Source: Phylloscopus collybita
Lineage: Eukaryota > Chordata > Aves > Passeriformes > Phylloscopidae
NCBI GenBank assembly: GCA_027886175.1
Contig: JAJNNQ010000023.1
Location: 1,890,501-1,954,500, forward strand
Length of the DNA: 64,000 bases
Direction: 5' to 3'
This document shows, piece after piece, positions 13,601 through 25,100 of this stretch (within the stretch, counting starts at the first letter, position 1; each line of letters starts with the position of its first letter). Position numbers and translations under genes: made by a program. The notes under the pieces are model-generated. The model worked only from the letters and a program-made list of their open reading frames with translations, ran no database searches and had not been told where the DNA came from.

Positions 13601-15411
13601 CAAAACAATGAGCTTTTCAGTTCACAGGCCTCTCTGGAAAGCCTGCAGGCTTTTTTTTTTTTTTGCTCCCCAGTGTGTTGTTGAAATAGGAGAGTGGCAG
13701 AGGTTGCTGAAGCATTGCTGCTGTGTGGACGTTCCTCCCATCCTCTCCCAGGGATGGGGAACAGCCCACAGGCATCCTGTGTGCACCAGAGGAGCCTGCT
13801 GGCCACATTTATCTTAACCAGGTCCCAGATAAATTCAGATTAGAGCAGACACATAGGGCAGGAGGATCGTTACCTCAGTGGCACCTCTCACACCCTGGTG
13901 GGTACTGAGTAATGATGAGTTAGGGGCCCATCACTCTCCCAGTCCTGCTCAGCACCTGAAAATCAGTGCTGAGAGGTGTCTGATTGACACAGAGCTCACA
14001 CCTGGTTGCACCCATGGAAGGCCAGTAGGTGCCAGTGCTGCCCTGGGGACTGGAGAGCAGGCTCTGTACCCCAGCTCAGGTGTGCTGAGCCTGCTGTGCT
14101 TCAGCAGCCTGGAGCACACACAGCCCTGCACAGTGGGCATGAAATCTTTCCTGGCAGCAAATCCTGGTCTTTTCCTGAGAAGCATTGTTGTCAGGATAAC
14201 ACCCATTGCTTTGTCTGACAGTCGATTTTATTCCTATGAGTGGTGCATCTTTTTTATTTTTCCCCTCTCTGTTGTAACTGTTGCAGCCCTTCATCGGTGA
14301 AACACACCACTTTTCAGGACCTTTAAATTTGAAATTTCATACAACATACCTGTTATTTCAATGTGCTGACCAAACTTCATGCTTTTGGGTGTTTTCTGAG
14401 AGTTTAAAGAACTTTTTTGGAAAGGTTATTTTGGGTTTTATTTTGGATTTTTTTTTTAATCAGCCACCAGGTTTGGAAGTGTAATAACTGCTTTTTGTGC
14501 TAGCCACAGTTTCCTTTTTCCTTCCTGGATGTTTTTTTTTCTGAAGGGACCAACACATAGCACAATTCAATTTAAATTTCTATTCCCATGCATTCCTCAA
14601 GGCAGAAACCTTTTGTGCCTAACGATGCATCTGAGTCTAAGAACTGTACGTTAAAATCTTTCATAGACCAATAAAAATATAATAAAAAAATTAGATTAAC
14701 CACATAATAATCACAGAATAAAAAAAAAAAGTTATAGATTTGAGACATTCAGATTTAATTCCCTCAACTTACATTAAGTTGAACGGTTTCAGGTGTGTCG
14801 TAAGAGAAACTCAGTGGATATTCAGAACAAAAGCTTTTTCCAGCTGCTCTATCCAGGTCCAGTGAGTGGACAGGATGATGATTTTGAATATATCAGGACT
14901 ATAATTTCGAATATATGCAGTCTTGTAGGGCTACTGATTTAACAAGTAACTGAGTAATGGCTTGTATCACAACCCTATTAAAACCCTGCTAAGTAGTTCC
15001 CCTCGAAGTGCCTCTTTCAATAGTGTCTGCTACAAGCATGTTAAAAACACACAGATTTCACCCTGCAAATTGCCAAATCTCAGGAGCAGCCACTGTGCAC
15101 AGATCTGTGCAGGATTCTCAGCCCCTTTCCTTGCTCTGAGCTGTGCCACCCTTTTAGGACACCCCCATCTCCAGGAGACCTGCCTTTGCCTCTGCTGATT
15201 TTGCTGTCCAGCTCAGGCATCCAAAGTTCTCACAGTGCTGAAAATGGAATAGGAAAAAAAAATTAAAAACAACCCATCCTTGGTCTCAGTAGAATGAGCA
15301 GGGAATTCTGCATAAAAGTAGTATGCAGTGATAATTTTGCATAAATGAGTTGTTACACTTTATTGTGCAAAAATAATAATGATAATAATAATAATAATCA
15401 TAAAAGCCCAC

Positions 15412-15451
<40 letters not shown>

Positions 15452-16662
15452 GCAGTTGTGGAGAAGAAATGTTCTGGTCCTGGAACTCAAAACCTGGTTG
15501 TGATTTCAGGGATCTCACACCTGCTAACATAATAATAATCAAAGTCATGTTAATCCCAGAATTTGGGAATGGTTGACCTGAATTCCTTGTTCCTTTGGAG
15601 TTTTTTGGGGGTTTTTATGAAATAGCTGAGATTATCAGAATAGCCTAAAGGAATTTGGATGTCCATTCTCTTTTAGGTCAAAAATACTCTTTAGGGCCAG
15701 CAGGCTCTATCCATTATGGAAACAGCAGGTACCAGTGTTGGACAAAAATATTTTCTTCTCCCTAGATGATTTCCTTGTTTTCTGCAACACAAGACAGTGT
15801 GAGAATGCCACTGGGCAGTTCTGCAGACACTGCAGCAGCAGGGATTCACAGGCAGGCCAGATCACCAGGCATACACTAAACCAGAGTTTTCTACCAAAAG
15901 AAAGTTGCTTATTTGGTCCTTTTTGTGTAAGTTTTCCTAAATACTTCTAAATTTCTAGGAAAGTTGTCTTTTGCCAGTACTAATGACTTGTTTTTAAAGA
16001 TGCTTAACCAAAATTTTATAACTTCCCATAAATTTTGGCTGACTAGACCCCTTAAATAGTTTATTGATCATGCAGCCTCTGTCTGGGTTACTAGTAAATC
16101 TTGGATCATTGTTGGAAATTATAGGATGGCTTTTGTTCCCTAAGGATAGATGAAGGAATCACTTACTGAACTGAAGTTGAATGAAGAAAAGATGTAAGGG
16201 GGCAGATCTTCAGCTTGGGTAAACTGGCAGGGTTCAGTGGAAGCTACTTGATGTCAGCTGTGGATCTTGTCCTTCAGTGTTGAAGGCATTTCCTATATGT
16301 AATTTTTCTGTCTTACTGTAAAACAATTTCATATGGTTAAACTGTATTTTCCTATATTGTTCTGCAAGTTTATATATACACACCATAGTGCTCATCTCAT
16401 CTCCTGTAAAATAAACTGTACAGAGACACACTGAGCATGGAATTGTCTTTACCCAGTTGCTTTTTCTTCACCCACAGCCCCACACCTTGCAAGGTGCAGT
16501 TTGTGATCCGAGACCTCCTCTGGGGTGCCACGTGCACGTGGACTTTGTTGATGTTAGCTTAATGCAGCTTGAATTTGCAGCCACAACACTGGGGTGCAGT
16601 CTTGTGCTTGGCCTTTTCAGATCTTCACGTGATATTCAGACACATATGGTTCCTACAGTTTT
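10692..16662. other. Intergenic DNA between GAS7 and GLP2R, no gene seen
   Basis: No exon with splice signals and recognisable protein was found on either strand. There are scattered T-rich runs, one (ATA)n plus poly-T patch, and possible late GAS7 UTR. Mammals carry the single-large-exon-1 gene RCVRN in this interval; no EF-hand coding sequence is present here. Confidence 0.5.
15371..15446. repeat. (ATA)n microsatellite followed by poly-T tract
   Basis: A short run of AATAATAATG/ATA units at about 15371-15401 is followed by about 30 consecutive T at 15416-15446. This is simple sequence with no coding content. Confidence 0.9.
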
Positions 16663-17365
16663 CCTTTTCTTTTCTCTTCTCTTCTCTTCTCTTCTCTTCT
16701 CTTCTCTTCTCTTCTCTTCTCTTCTCTTCTCTTCTCTTCTCTTCTCTTCTCTTCTCTTTTTTTTCTTTTCTTTTCTCTTCTTTCTCTTCTCTTCTCTTCT
16801 CTTCTCTTCTCTTCTCTTCTCTTCTCTTCTCTTTTTTTTCTTTTCTTTTCTCTTCTTTCTTTTCTTTTCTTTTCTCTTTTCTTCTCTTTTTTTTTCTTTT
16901 CTTTTCTCTTATTTCTTTTCTTTTCTTTTCTCTTCTCTTTTTTTTTCTTTTCTTTTCTCTTATTTCTTTTCTTTTCTTTTCTCTTCTCTTTTTTTTTCTT
17001 TTCTTTTCTCTTCTCTTTTTTTTTCTTTTCTTTTCTCTTCTTTTCTTTTCTTTTCTTTTCTCTCTCTTCTCTTCTCTTCTCTTCTCTTCTCTTCTCTTCT
17101 CTTCTCTTCTCTTCTCTTCTCTTCTCTTCTCTTTTTTCTTTTCTTTTCTTTTTTCTTTTCTTTCCCCCTTTCCTTTCCTTTCCTTTCCTTTCCTTTCCTT
17201 TCCTTTCCTTTCCTTTCCTTTCCTTTCCTTTCCTTTCCTTTCCTTTCCTTTCCTTTCCTTTCCTTTCCTTTCCTTTCCTTTCCTTTCCTTCCCTTCCCTT
17301 CCCTTCCCTTCCCTTCCCTTCCCTTCCCTTCCCTTCCCTTCCCTTCCCTTCCCTTCCCTTTTTTC
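16663..17365. repeat. About 700-bp polypyrimidine satellite made of successive pentamers
   Basis: The + strand is almost pure T/C. Blocks follow in order: (TTCTC)n, mixed (TTTTC)n, (TTCTC)n, (TTTTC)n, (TTCTC)n again at about 17061-17130, (TTTCC)n at about 17166-17290, then (TTCCC)n at about 17290-17360. Long open frames in it are artefacts of the repeat. It lies intergenically downstream of GAS7. Confidence 0.97.
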
Positions 17366-17700
17366 CTGGAAATCAGTTCAAGAAACATGTGGTTAAGTGG
17401 TTCTTGAGCAAGCAAGCTGACCAGGAGCAGCCTGAGAGCAGCTGCCATGGAATGGGTGTGTTGTCATGTTTTTTAAGTGATCTGGAGCTCTTCCCCACCC
17501 AGCCTGTCCTTTACTTTCAAGCTTCACTGTAAAGCTCAGCTGGAAGCACTGCTATAAAAGCTTGTTAATGAATTTTCTCCTTTGGAGGTTTGAGTTAACC
17601 TCATGCATGCCAACAGGTTTTCTGACAAAGTCAAAATCAGGCCTGCCAAAGATCTTGCCTGAGCCAACACCTGCCTGGGGAAGGGGACTCAGAGCACCTG

Positions 17701-17800
17701 TGATGCCTTGGGAAGGCTGAGCTGGAACAGAGAGTGGACAGAGCTAAGAGAATAAAGTAGATATTTATTGAAAGGCCTTTAGGGTGCACACCTTGGGTAG
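17701..17800 (-). repeat. LTR fragment of the TGATGCC family, antisense
   Basis: The block begins TGATGCCTTGGG and carries the reverse complement of the LTR 3' region, including AATAAA and the motif that reads AGCTCTGTCCA in the sense orientation. The same 3' end is seen at 22880-22947, 39010-39091 and 61470-61539. The far end is not found, so it is truncated. Confidence 0.7.
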
Positions 17801-19409
17801 GTTTAACTGGGTTCTCGTGATCTTTCCTGGTTTGCTGCACTACCACCATTTGTGTCAGGTGGTTTCAGTGAACACAGTGGCAGTTTCTGAACTGATGGGC
17901 AGATAGCCCAGGGAATTCTGTTTGCACAGCTTACTTTGAACTAACCTCACACTCAAGGGAAGCTCCAGCAGTCATCATCCTCTAGCTCGACTGGAACCAC
18001 AGAAATACTCATGTCCTGTTTCTTCCTTGGGGAAGTTACTGTCTCAGTCCTTATACAAATGAAAACAAATTACAAACAGGCACTGGTGAAGTATTTATTG
18101 TAGGGACAAACAATCCAGCCTCAGTGGTCCATGCTGCAGGCTGTTTGCACTACTGTTTTCACAAGTCCCTGAAAGCAGAGGATGAAAACCTTCAGCTCAG
18201 ATTTGATTCTGACTTCCTGTTTTATCAAGTGGAAAACCAAACACTCGAGTCTCCCAGAGCTACAGAAGTCACAGTCATTTTATTTACTGAGCTGTGAATT
18301 TTTTATTTTTCTTGGTTTTCTTTTTTAGACTTAGCAAATGTTTTAAGACTGTTTCATTTATCTCTGGTTCTTTGCTCAAAGAGACTTGGACTGGTTGTTT
18401 TTTTTTTTTGCCTCCCTACAGACAGATGGACAATTTAGTCAGTGATTGATAATTCATCTTCTGTGACACCTTTCTCAAATAAAGTCCAATGAATCCACCC
18501 CCTTCCTTCCCTGAAAGGCAAAGGAGAAAGGAAAAAGCTGAAGAATTCTTCCTAATGCCTTTTTGTTGGTTTTGTTCCTTTCCTTAGCTCTTCTAGGTGG
18601 TGTTTTGCATCCTCTTTGCTCACCCAATGTGATGAACGTGATGCCCAAGGAAAGAGCCTTTGAGGGCTGGGTATGTGGCAGCTGAACTTTAATTTCCTGG
18701 AGCTAATTGCAGTGATGAAGCTCACAAGCAGCTGCTTCTCACTGTAGCTGTGTGTGGCTCCAGGAATGACTGCAGAGATATCTAAACACGAGATGACATT
18801 TAGCACAGCAGAGAGTTTGGGAGATTTGAAATGGCAGGTGGAAAAAAAAAAAAAAAAAACCACCACAGTTAAAAATCCACAAGGGTGGTTGCTATGGAAG
18901 TTGGGAAAGATGATGTCAGCAAAATAACATCATGAGGAATTTCACAGATCACAGGATTTTCCTTTAATGGGAGCTCAGACTGATGGGAAAAGGGAAGAAA
19001 ATGCCAGAATCAAATGAAAAGAAGTGAAAGGAAGGCCCAATATTATCAATTCCGAGGCATAACTGGCAGAGCTTTCCAGAATGGAATGTTTGTGCTTTAC
19101 TCCTTGAGCCTTTGAGGCACAGACCCTGGCATGTAGGAGCAATATATTTAACAAAGAATGTAAGTACACATGAATAATTAGCATACAGTTGTCATCTTGG
19201 GCTGTAGGAGGAGCCACTGTGTCTGGAAGGTTGTGCTCTAGGTGTAGTAAAATAGAAAAGATTAACAGCCTGTCTCACAACAGATTACTGAGAGGGAATA
19301 AACCTTAAATAAACCTTATTTGTGCACATCAGATCAGTTATCACACCACATCTCATGGCAAAGCTCTTCTGAACCCCGGGGGCTATTCTGGGCTTGGAAT
19401 GTAAATTTA
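17801..19409. other. Intergenic DNA, no gene seen
   Basis: Unique sequence with short poly-T (18399) and poly-A (18841) runs. No exon, RNA gene or complete repeat was recognised. Confidence 0.5.
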
Positions 19410-19731
19410 ATTTTTTTGGTGGGTTTTTGGGGGTTTTTTGTTTTGGTTTGGTTTTGTGGGTTTTTTTTGTTTGTTTGTTTGTTTTGTTTGTTTTGGGTTT
19501 TGTTTTTTTTGTTGTTTTTGTTTTTTTTTGTTGTTGTTTTTTGTTTTTTGTTTTTTTTTTGTCGTTGTTGTTGTTTTGGTTTGGTTTTTTGGGGGGATTT
19601 TTTGGGGTTTGGGGTTTTTTTTGTGGGGGGGGTTTGGTTTTGTTTGTTCGTTTGTTTTTGGGTTTTTGTTTCTTTGTTTGGGTTTTTTGTTTTTTTTTTT
19701 TGTTTTTGTTTTTTTTTTTTTCTTATGCAAG
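19410..19731. repeat. G/T-rich low-complexity tract
   Basis: About 320 bp contain almost only G and T on the + strand, as irregular GTTT, GGGTTTTTT and TTTTTGTTTG units with many G runs of 3-8. The large frames on both strands are compositional artefacts. Confidence 0.95.
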
Positions 19732-21641
19732 TTTGGACAGAAAGCAAAATCCTTGGCAAAGACAACTCCCAAGCTGTGGCAGTCAGGTTTGGGAGTGGGT
19801 TGTCCTGAGGGATAAAAGACCACCTTGTCTGACTGAATGGACTGACTCAGCAGGGTCCAGGCTCCCAGGACTGTGGGAAGCCTTTACCTCCCACCAGGCT
19901 TTCTCATAAGGCAGTGAAAATCAGGGCAGTAAAGGTGAGAAACCAACTGACAAAGAGAAAAACACCTTTACCAGCTCTGCACAGGCACAAACCCCTGGGG
20001 TAACGTCAAACTTTAGTGTTAAACAACTAATGTTGCCTGATAATTAATGTGCAAACTAGATACATGATTGACATAAAACACCACTTGCAAATAAAACACC
20101 AGGTTAGGTCAGGCTGTCCCCTCCACTCTTGTTTTGTCAGAACAGATCCAGTTTCTCATCCTTCCCACTGTTTCTGTGTGCCCAGTCCGTGCACTTGCAG
20201 CATCCCTGGCTGCTGCAGGTGCTTTTATCAGCTCACCAGGCTCCAGAGAGAGTGGAAAGAAATCCCAGGAGGATTCCTGATCTCCAAGCTCCCAGGAGGA
20301 GAATCCCCTATTCCTGACTCGGACTGACCAAGGTGAATTGTGAAGTTTCGCTGCTGTCTTCTAGAAATATTCAGAATTTAGGAGCTTGTAATGATGCTGT
20401 AAAAGAAATAATGTTGTATTCTTGCTGTTATCTGCTTAGAAAGGCGCTTTCTGAAGGGATCCATGTGATGGTTGTTTTTGTCTGGAGCAGACCTGAGGCC
20501 AACAGGGCCTGCTTATATAACAAGAGTTGATTTTTGTAAACTGAAAGAGGCAAGAAGCCCAGACACAGAGAGGAGGAAATGCAGCTAGGGAGACTGCTGT
20601 TCAAAACACAGAAAACTGGTTTCTTGGCCATATGAAAGTCTTTAAAATGCAATTAAAAAGTAAACTATTTCACTGAGATGCCATAGAATCTTGCAATTTC
20701 TATGTTTTTAAACACCTAAGAAAAGCACATTCTAAATCACTTCAATCTCTTTAAGGTCCTAAACAATGGCTCTAGAAGAAATCAGTGTCTTTTAAATTGA
20801 GGAAAACACAATGTGTGCATGTGTGGTGTCTGGTGTTTGCAGTGGCTGCTGAAGAAATCCATTGCAGTGAAATTCTATATAAGCAGAATTCACATTCTAG
20901 TTAAAAAAAAAAAAAAAAAAACCTTTAAAAAACTGCAGCTGTATTATTTTAAAATGGATCAAACATTTACAGTTTATTAATATATTACTGAAATATACAA
21001 CTTTGTGTTGATTAAATAGGTTAACACAGATAGAGAACTGTAAAAGAAATACTTTTTTAAAGTGCCAGAAATACGTTCTTGAACTAGTTCTAGTCAATGA
21101 ATTGACCTGTTCTTTGCAATAAAAGAGCATAAATGCCACAGGTTGCATGGCTAAACCTTTGTAGCCTGATAAATAATCATAAAAAGCATTGGTCAGTTAT
21201 AAAAGCTGGTTCATAGAATATTGACAAACTTGAATGCACTTCATAGGTCTCTGGATTAGTTTGGGTGTGAGAAATTAAACTTTACCATGGTTCTTGTTAA
21301 ATGGAGGAAGAAGGATTTCACAATGCTCTTCTGGTGCTGTCACAGTCCCAGGTCTTTATCCATTTTGGGTCCCCTGGGAGGAAGGTGGAGGCAGCACTTC
21401 CCACTGAGCTGTTTTGTCACTAAGGACACATGCAGGGCAAACCTGAAGTCACAGTGGCTTATATCAAATTTTTAAAAAAATAATAATAATAATGATAATA
21501 AAAAAGGTAACAAAAATCGTATCAGAACATTTCATTTGGGCACATTCCATGGAAGTATTTTGGGTTTTCGTCTCATAATGACATTCCCAGATGCTCAAAA
21601 ATGCCAGCAAAAGCTTGGTTCTTCCCAAGTTTGTTTTTTGG

Positions 21642-21689
<48 letters not shown>

Positions 21690-22148
21690 GTTTGTTCTAA
21701 AATTGGGGTGTTTTCCTTGACATGGAGTATGATTTCAGTCCATGAAGGAAGGAGTCTTCCACACACATCTCTCTCTTTATGAACCACTCCTATGAAAAAG
21801 AAAAACTAAGAGCTTCTCATGACATGACTCAAAGCCAGTCACATGTGGATGATGCTGACAAAAATGTGTCTCCAGAGCCTACTCACTTCCAGAGTTCATC
21901 CTGCTTCCTTGTGAACCTCACAAAAGGAAAAAAATGCCAGCTGAAGGCAAAAATGCTCCGTCCAGAAGACATCTCCCACCCGGGTCAGCAACCTCCAGAT
22001 AGCTCAGTAAGGTTTTTCGGCCAAGAGAACTGGAACACCTGGGCCATCCAGCTGCACATCCCCGAGCTCTGAGCAGCCTGGAGGAGGATGAGAGATCTCA
22101 GTCCCAAAAAGTGGCTGCTGCCAGGTGCTGCCCCATGGGGACAGCTCC
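19732..22148. other. Downstream region and likely 3' UTR of GLP2R
   Basis: Mostly unique AT-rich sequence below the GLP2R stop codon on the minus strand. A minus-strand AATAAA occurs at about 20972-20977 and is one possible GLP2R polyadenylation signal. A (TA)n repeat lies at 21646-21687. Nothing else was recognised. Confidence 0.4.
21646..21687. repeat. (TA)n microsatellite
   Basis: About 20 uninterrupted TA units, located some 460 bp past the GLP2R stop on the minus strand. Confidence 0.97.
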
Positions 22149-25100
22149 CTAAATTTCACTTTCCTCAAAGACCTCCTCGGTGGTCTCCCCGGTGGTGGTG
22201 ACCTCTCCCTCGCTGCTGTCGGACATGCTCATCTGTGGGGGGCCTGCCTTGGCCTCTGTCCTCTGCCTGGCCAGCACCTGCTGCAGCTGCACCTCCCAGG
22301 GCTTGCTCACCTCCAGGCACAGGCGGTGCTTGCTGCTGAGCTGCTGCTTCTTCCTTTTCTGCGAGCATTTCCTCAGGTATTTGATGTTCTCCCCGAGAAA
22401 GCAGAGCTTGCAGCCAAAGGGATCCGCCAGCAGGAAACGGGACCACTGCTTCTGCAGCTCTGCTTTCACCTGAGGGGAGGAGAAAAGAGTCACTGGTATT
22501 GATGCCTGAAGTTTTATCTTTGATGTTTTTCAGGTTCTGTGCTGCCCAGGGGTGCAGCTCTCAGCCTCACATTCAGGGTCACTCGGCTCTGCACAGAGCA
22601 GGGACACAAAACAAATCCTGTTCCTGCTGCACCCCAAGCACAGCTGGGACAAGTGTTCAGCCCCAAAGCACAAACAAGGGTGGCTGGAGGGAGGAACAAG
22701 AAGGATGGGACTGCAGAACCTGCAGCTGGGATTGGACAATTCAACCCCAATGTGCAAATGGACCCAAAGTGATCCAAGTGTCAGACCTGGTGACCCTTTG
22801 TCCATTTTGGGACCATTTTGGGTCCCCCTTGGGTGCAGCCCTGGCCAGGCTCTTGTCCTGCCCAAGGTGAATCCTTAAAGGCCTTTCAATAAATATCTGC
22901 TTTATTCTCTGAGCTCTGTCCAGTCTCTGCTCCAGCTCAAGGCACCAGTAATGGCAGGTGCCCACCCTGTAGTTCACTGACACAAATACAAAATGAGAGG
23001 AACTGCCAAGTGCCCGAGCTTCCTGCCCCTTTGGGGTTCACCTTGCACCTGCTGCTTGCAGGACAGCAACAGATTTGTTTCCTAAATCAATCTGGAGAGT
23101 CCAACCTCTTCACCCTGACTCAGGAAAGTTTTTCCTCTGCAAATGTCAGGGGTGTGAGAGCTCAAGTGACTCCCCTGCTGCAGGGAGGAGGAGGAAAGCC
23201 CAGGGGCTGTGGAAATGAGGACCACGCAGCTTTACCCAGGTGTTGTGCTGGTGTAGCTGGTTTGTTTTGTTAAAACATTTATCTGGCAGCTTGATGGCAG
23301 ATAATCCCCAGCTCTGAAGAGACCCCAGGAGCCAGCAGTGCAGAGCAGAGCAGAGCAGGCTGCAGCCCCGTGTGGAGGAGCTGGGGCTTCCCCTGCCTCT
23401 AAGAGCAGCACTTTGGCCTGAGAGTTCAGCTGGACCAGGTGGAAGAAAGCCAAAACAGCCACTCCCAACAGCTGGTGAGAGCTGCTGGCAATTCTGTGCC
23501 CTTTGCCAGTGTCACACAAGCTCTTCTCTAGTGCAGCCAAGTGCCAGCTCTCCTGATGCCTTTGGATTTGAGTTTTTGTATTTTTCATGTATTTGTAACG
23601 CTGCAATTCTTTAATGCATAACTCCAAACTGCAGTGCTAGCTACTGCCTTCACATTTTGGTCAAACAAAACAATTCCTCTCTAGGCCTGAAACTCAAGGA
23701 CTGTCTCAGGCCCTGAGGGATGTGGATTAACTGAGAACTTCTCACTGTGCCTTACCTCTCCATTAGCAAAGCAATAGAGAACTGCCACCAGAAAACCCTG
23801 TAAGAGCAAGGGAGTGAGAGGAAAAAGTCAGTGTGCTGGAAATACCTGAAGCTGTCATTCAAAGGTGACATTCTAGCCATAAATATAAACAATGCTCCTT
23901 AATGTTCAAAGAGGAAACTAGTTGCCTGCATTTATTTATTAATGAAGTACCCAGTCACTTTTTTTTTTTTTTTTTGGTGCCGTTCCTTGACAAGTGCAGG
24001 GCACATTTTGTGCACATGCTGAAGAACAGATTAGAAAACCCAGTTCTATCTTCATTTTGCTACCACATCATGGGTTTTTTTTCCAAACTATTGCTGTTCC
24101 AATGTGATAAATTGCTCATCAAATAACTGAGTTCTCTTTCCCAGTGTTTTTTTCCTGAGGGTAACGATTTCCATGCACAATTTCCATGCCAAGATGTTTA
24201 GATTGCTCCATTTCCTAAAGCAAAGCAGCCTCATACCTACAGCAGAACTCCTATTTAGAATTTAATTTCGTGCTCCTTGAGAATGTTTGAGTTAAACCTT
24301 CAGCTGAGATCCCAGGGATAATTGTTTTTCTTTAACAAAACAGTTTAACTGCCTTTTAAAACTACTGAGAAGATTTACAGACTAAACAAATGTAATTGTG
24401 TACAGTTTATGTGCTTTTTGGCTAATCCCTTCATAAATAATGCTGCAGCTAAAAAAGAGAATCTGCAATAAACATTGGCTAAGATCTCTGGGTATTTTTT
24501 TTTTAATGGAGCTTTGCTTCTAAAGCATGACATGCTGCCAAAGCACATGCATGTTTCTCTAAAAGGAATGAAGTTTGTGTTCTTTAGCAAAGATGAGTAA
24601 GCTGGTTTATATATCAGATTTCTTTCTCCAAGCCAGTAAATAAAATCTTCACTTAAAATGATTCTGCACTTTTAAAATAACATCTAGGCACTGCAGCCTC
24701 TCCAAGTAAGGATATGTCCAAGCAAGGAACTTATATTCCAACATTAGGGTCCCTTCCAACCCAAATAATTCTGTGATTTTGTGAACACCATGTCAGCAGG
24801 CTCCTTGGGCTTGTGGCTCTCCAGGAATTCTCTGCTGTCACTCAGGGAATTGTAATGCTGCAATTCTTTGGTGTATAACCCTTCACTGCAGTGCTAGCTA
24901 CTGCCTTCACATTTTGGTCAAACAAATCAATTCCTCTCTAGGCCTGAAACTCAAGGACTGTCTCAGGCCCTGAGAGATGTGGATTAACTGAGAACTTCTC
25001 TCCCAGCACTGTGCCTTACCTCTCCATTAGCAAAGCAATAGAGAACTGCCACCAGAAAACCCTGTAAGAGCAAGGGAGTGAGAGGAAAGAGAGATTTTCC

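Larger units (their letters stand above)
23554..23859 (+). repeat. TGATGCC-family LTR pieces surrounding one copy of the GLP2R 42-nt exon
   Basis: The left part, 23554 to about 23716, starts TGATGCCTTTGGATTTGAG and contains CTTCACATTTTGGTCAAACA and CTGTCTCAGGCCC, matching the first 165 bp of the LTR at 61103. At 23844-23859 the LTR phrase ACCTGAAGCTGTCATT appears again. The GLP2R exon 23756-23797 lies between these two parts. Confidence 0.6.

Noticed and set aside
13753..13800. ATGGGGAACAGC (MGNS) considered as a recoverin start
   Set aside because: The frame that follows has no EF-hand or neuronal calcium sensor residues and soon stops.
16457..17448. Long open frames on both strands, up to 316 codons (Phe/Ser/Leu-rich or Lys/Glu/Arg/Gly-rich)
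   Set aside because: They lie in the pentamer satellite; a repeat without stop codons in several frames makes long frames by composition alone.
19320..19909. Open frames of 125-171 codons rich in Phe/Cys/Val or Lys/Gln/Asn
   Set aside because: They are produced by the G/T-rich tract; no splice context or recognisable protein.
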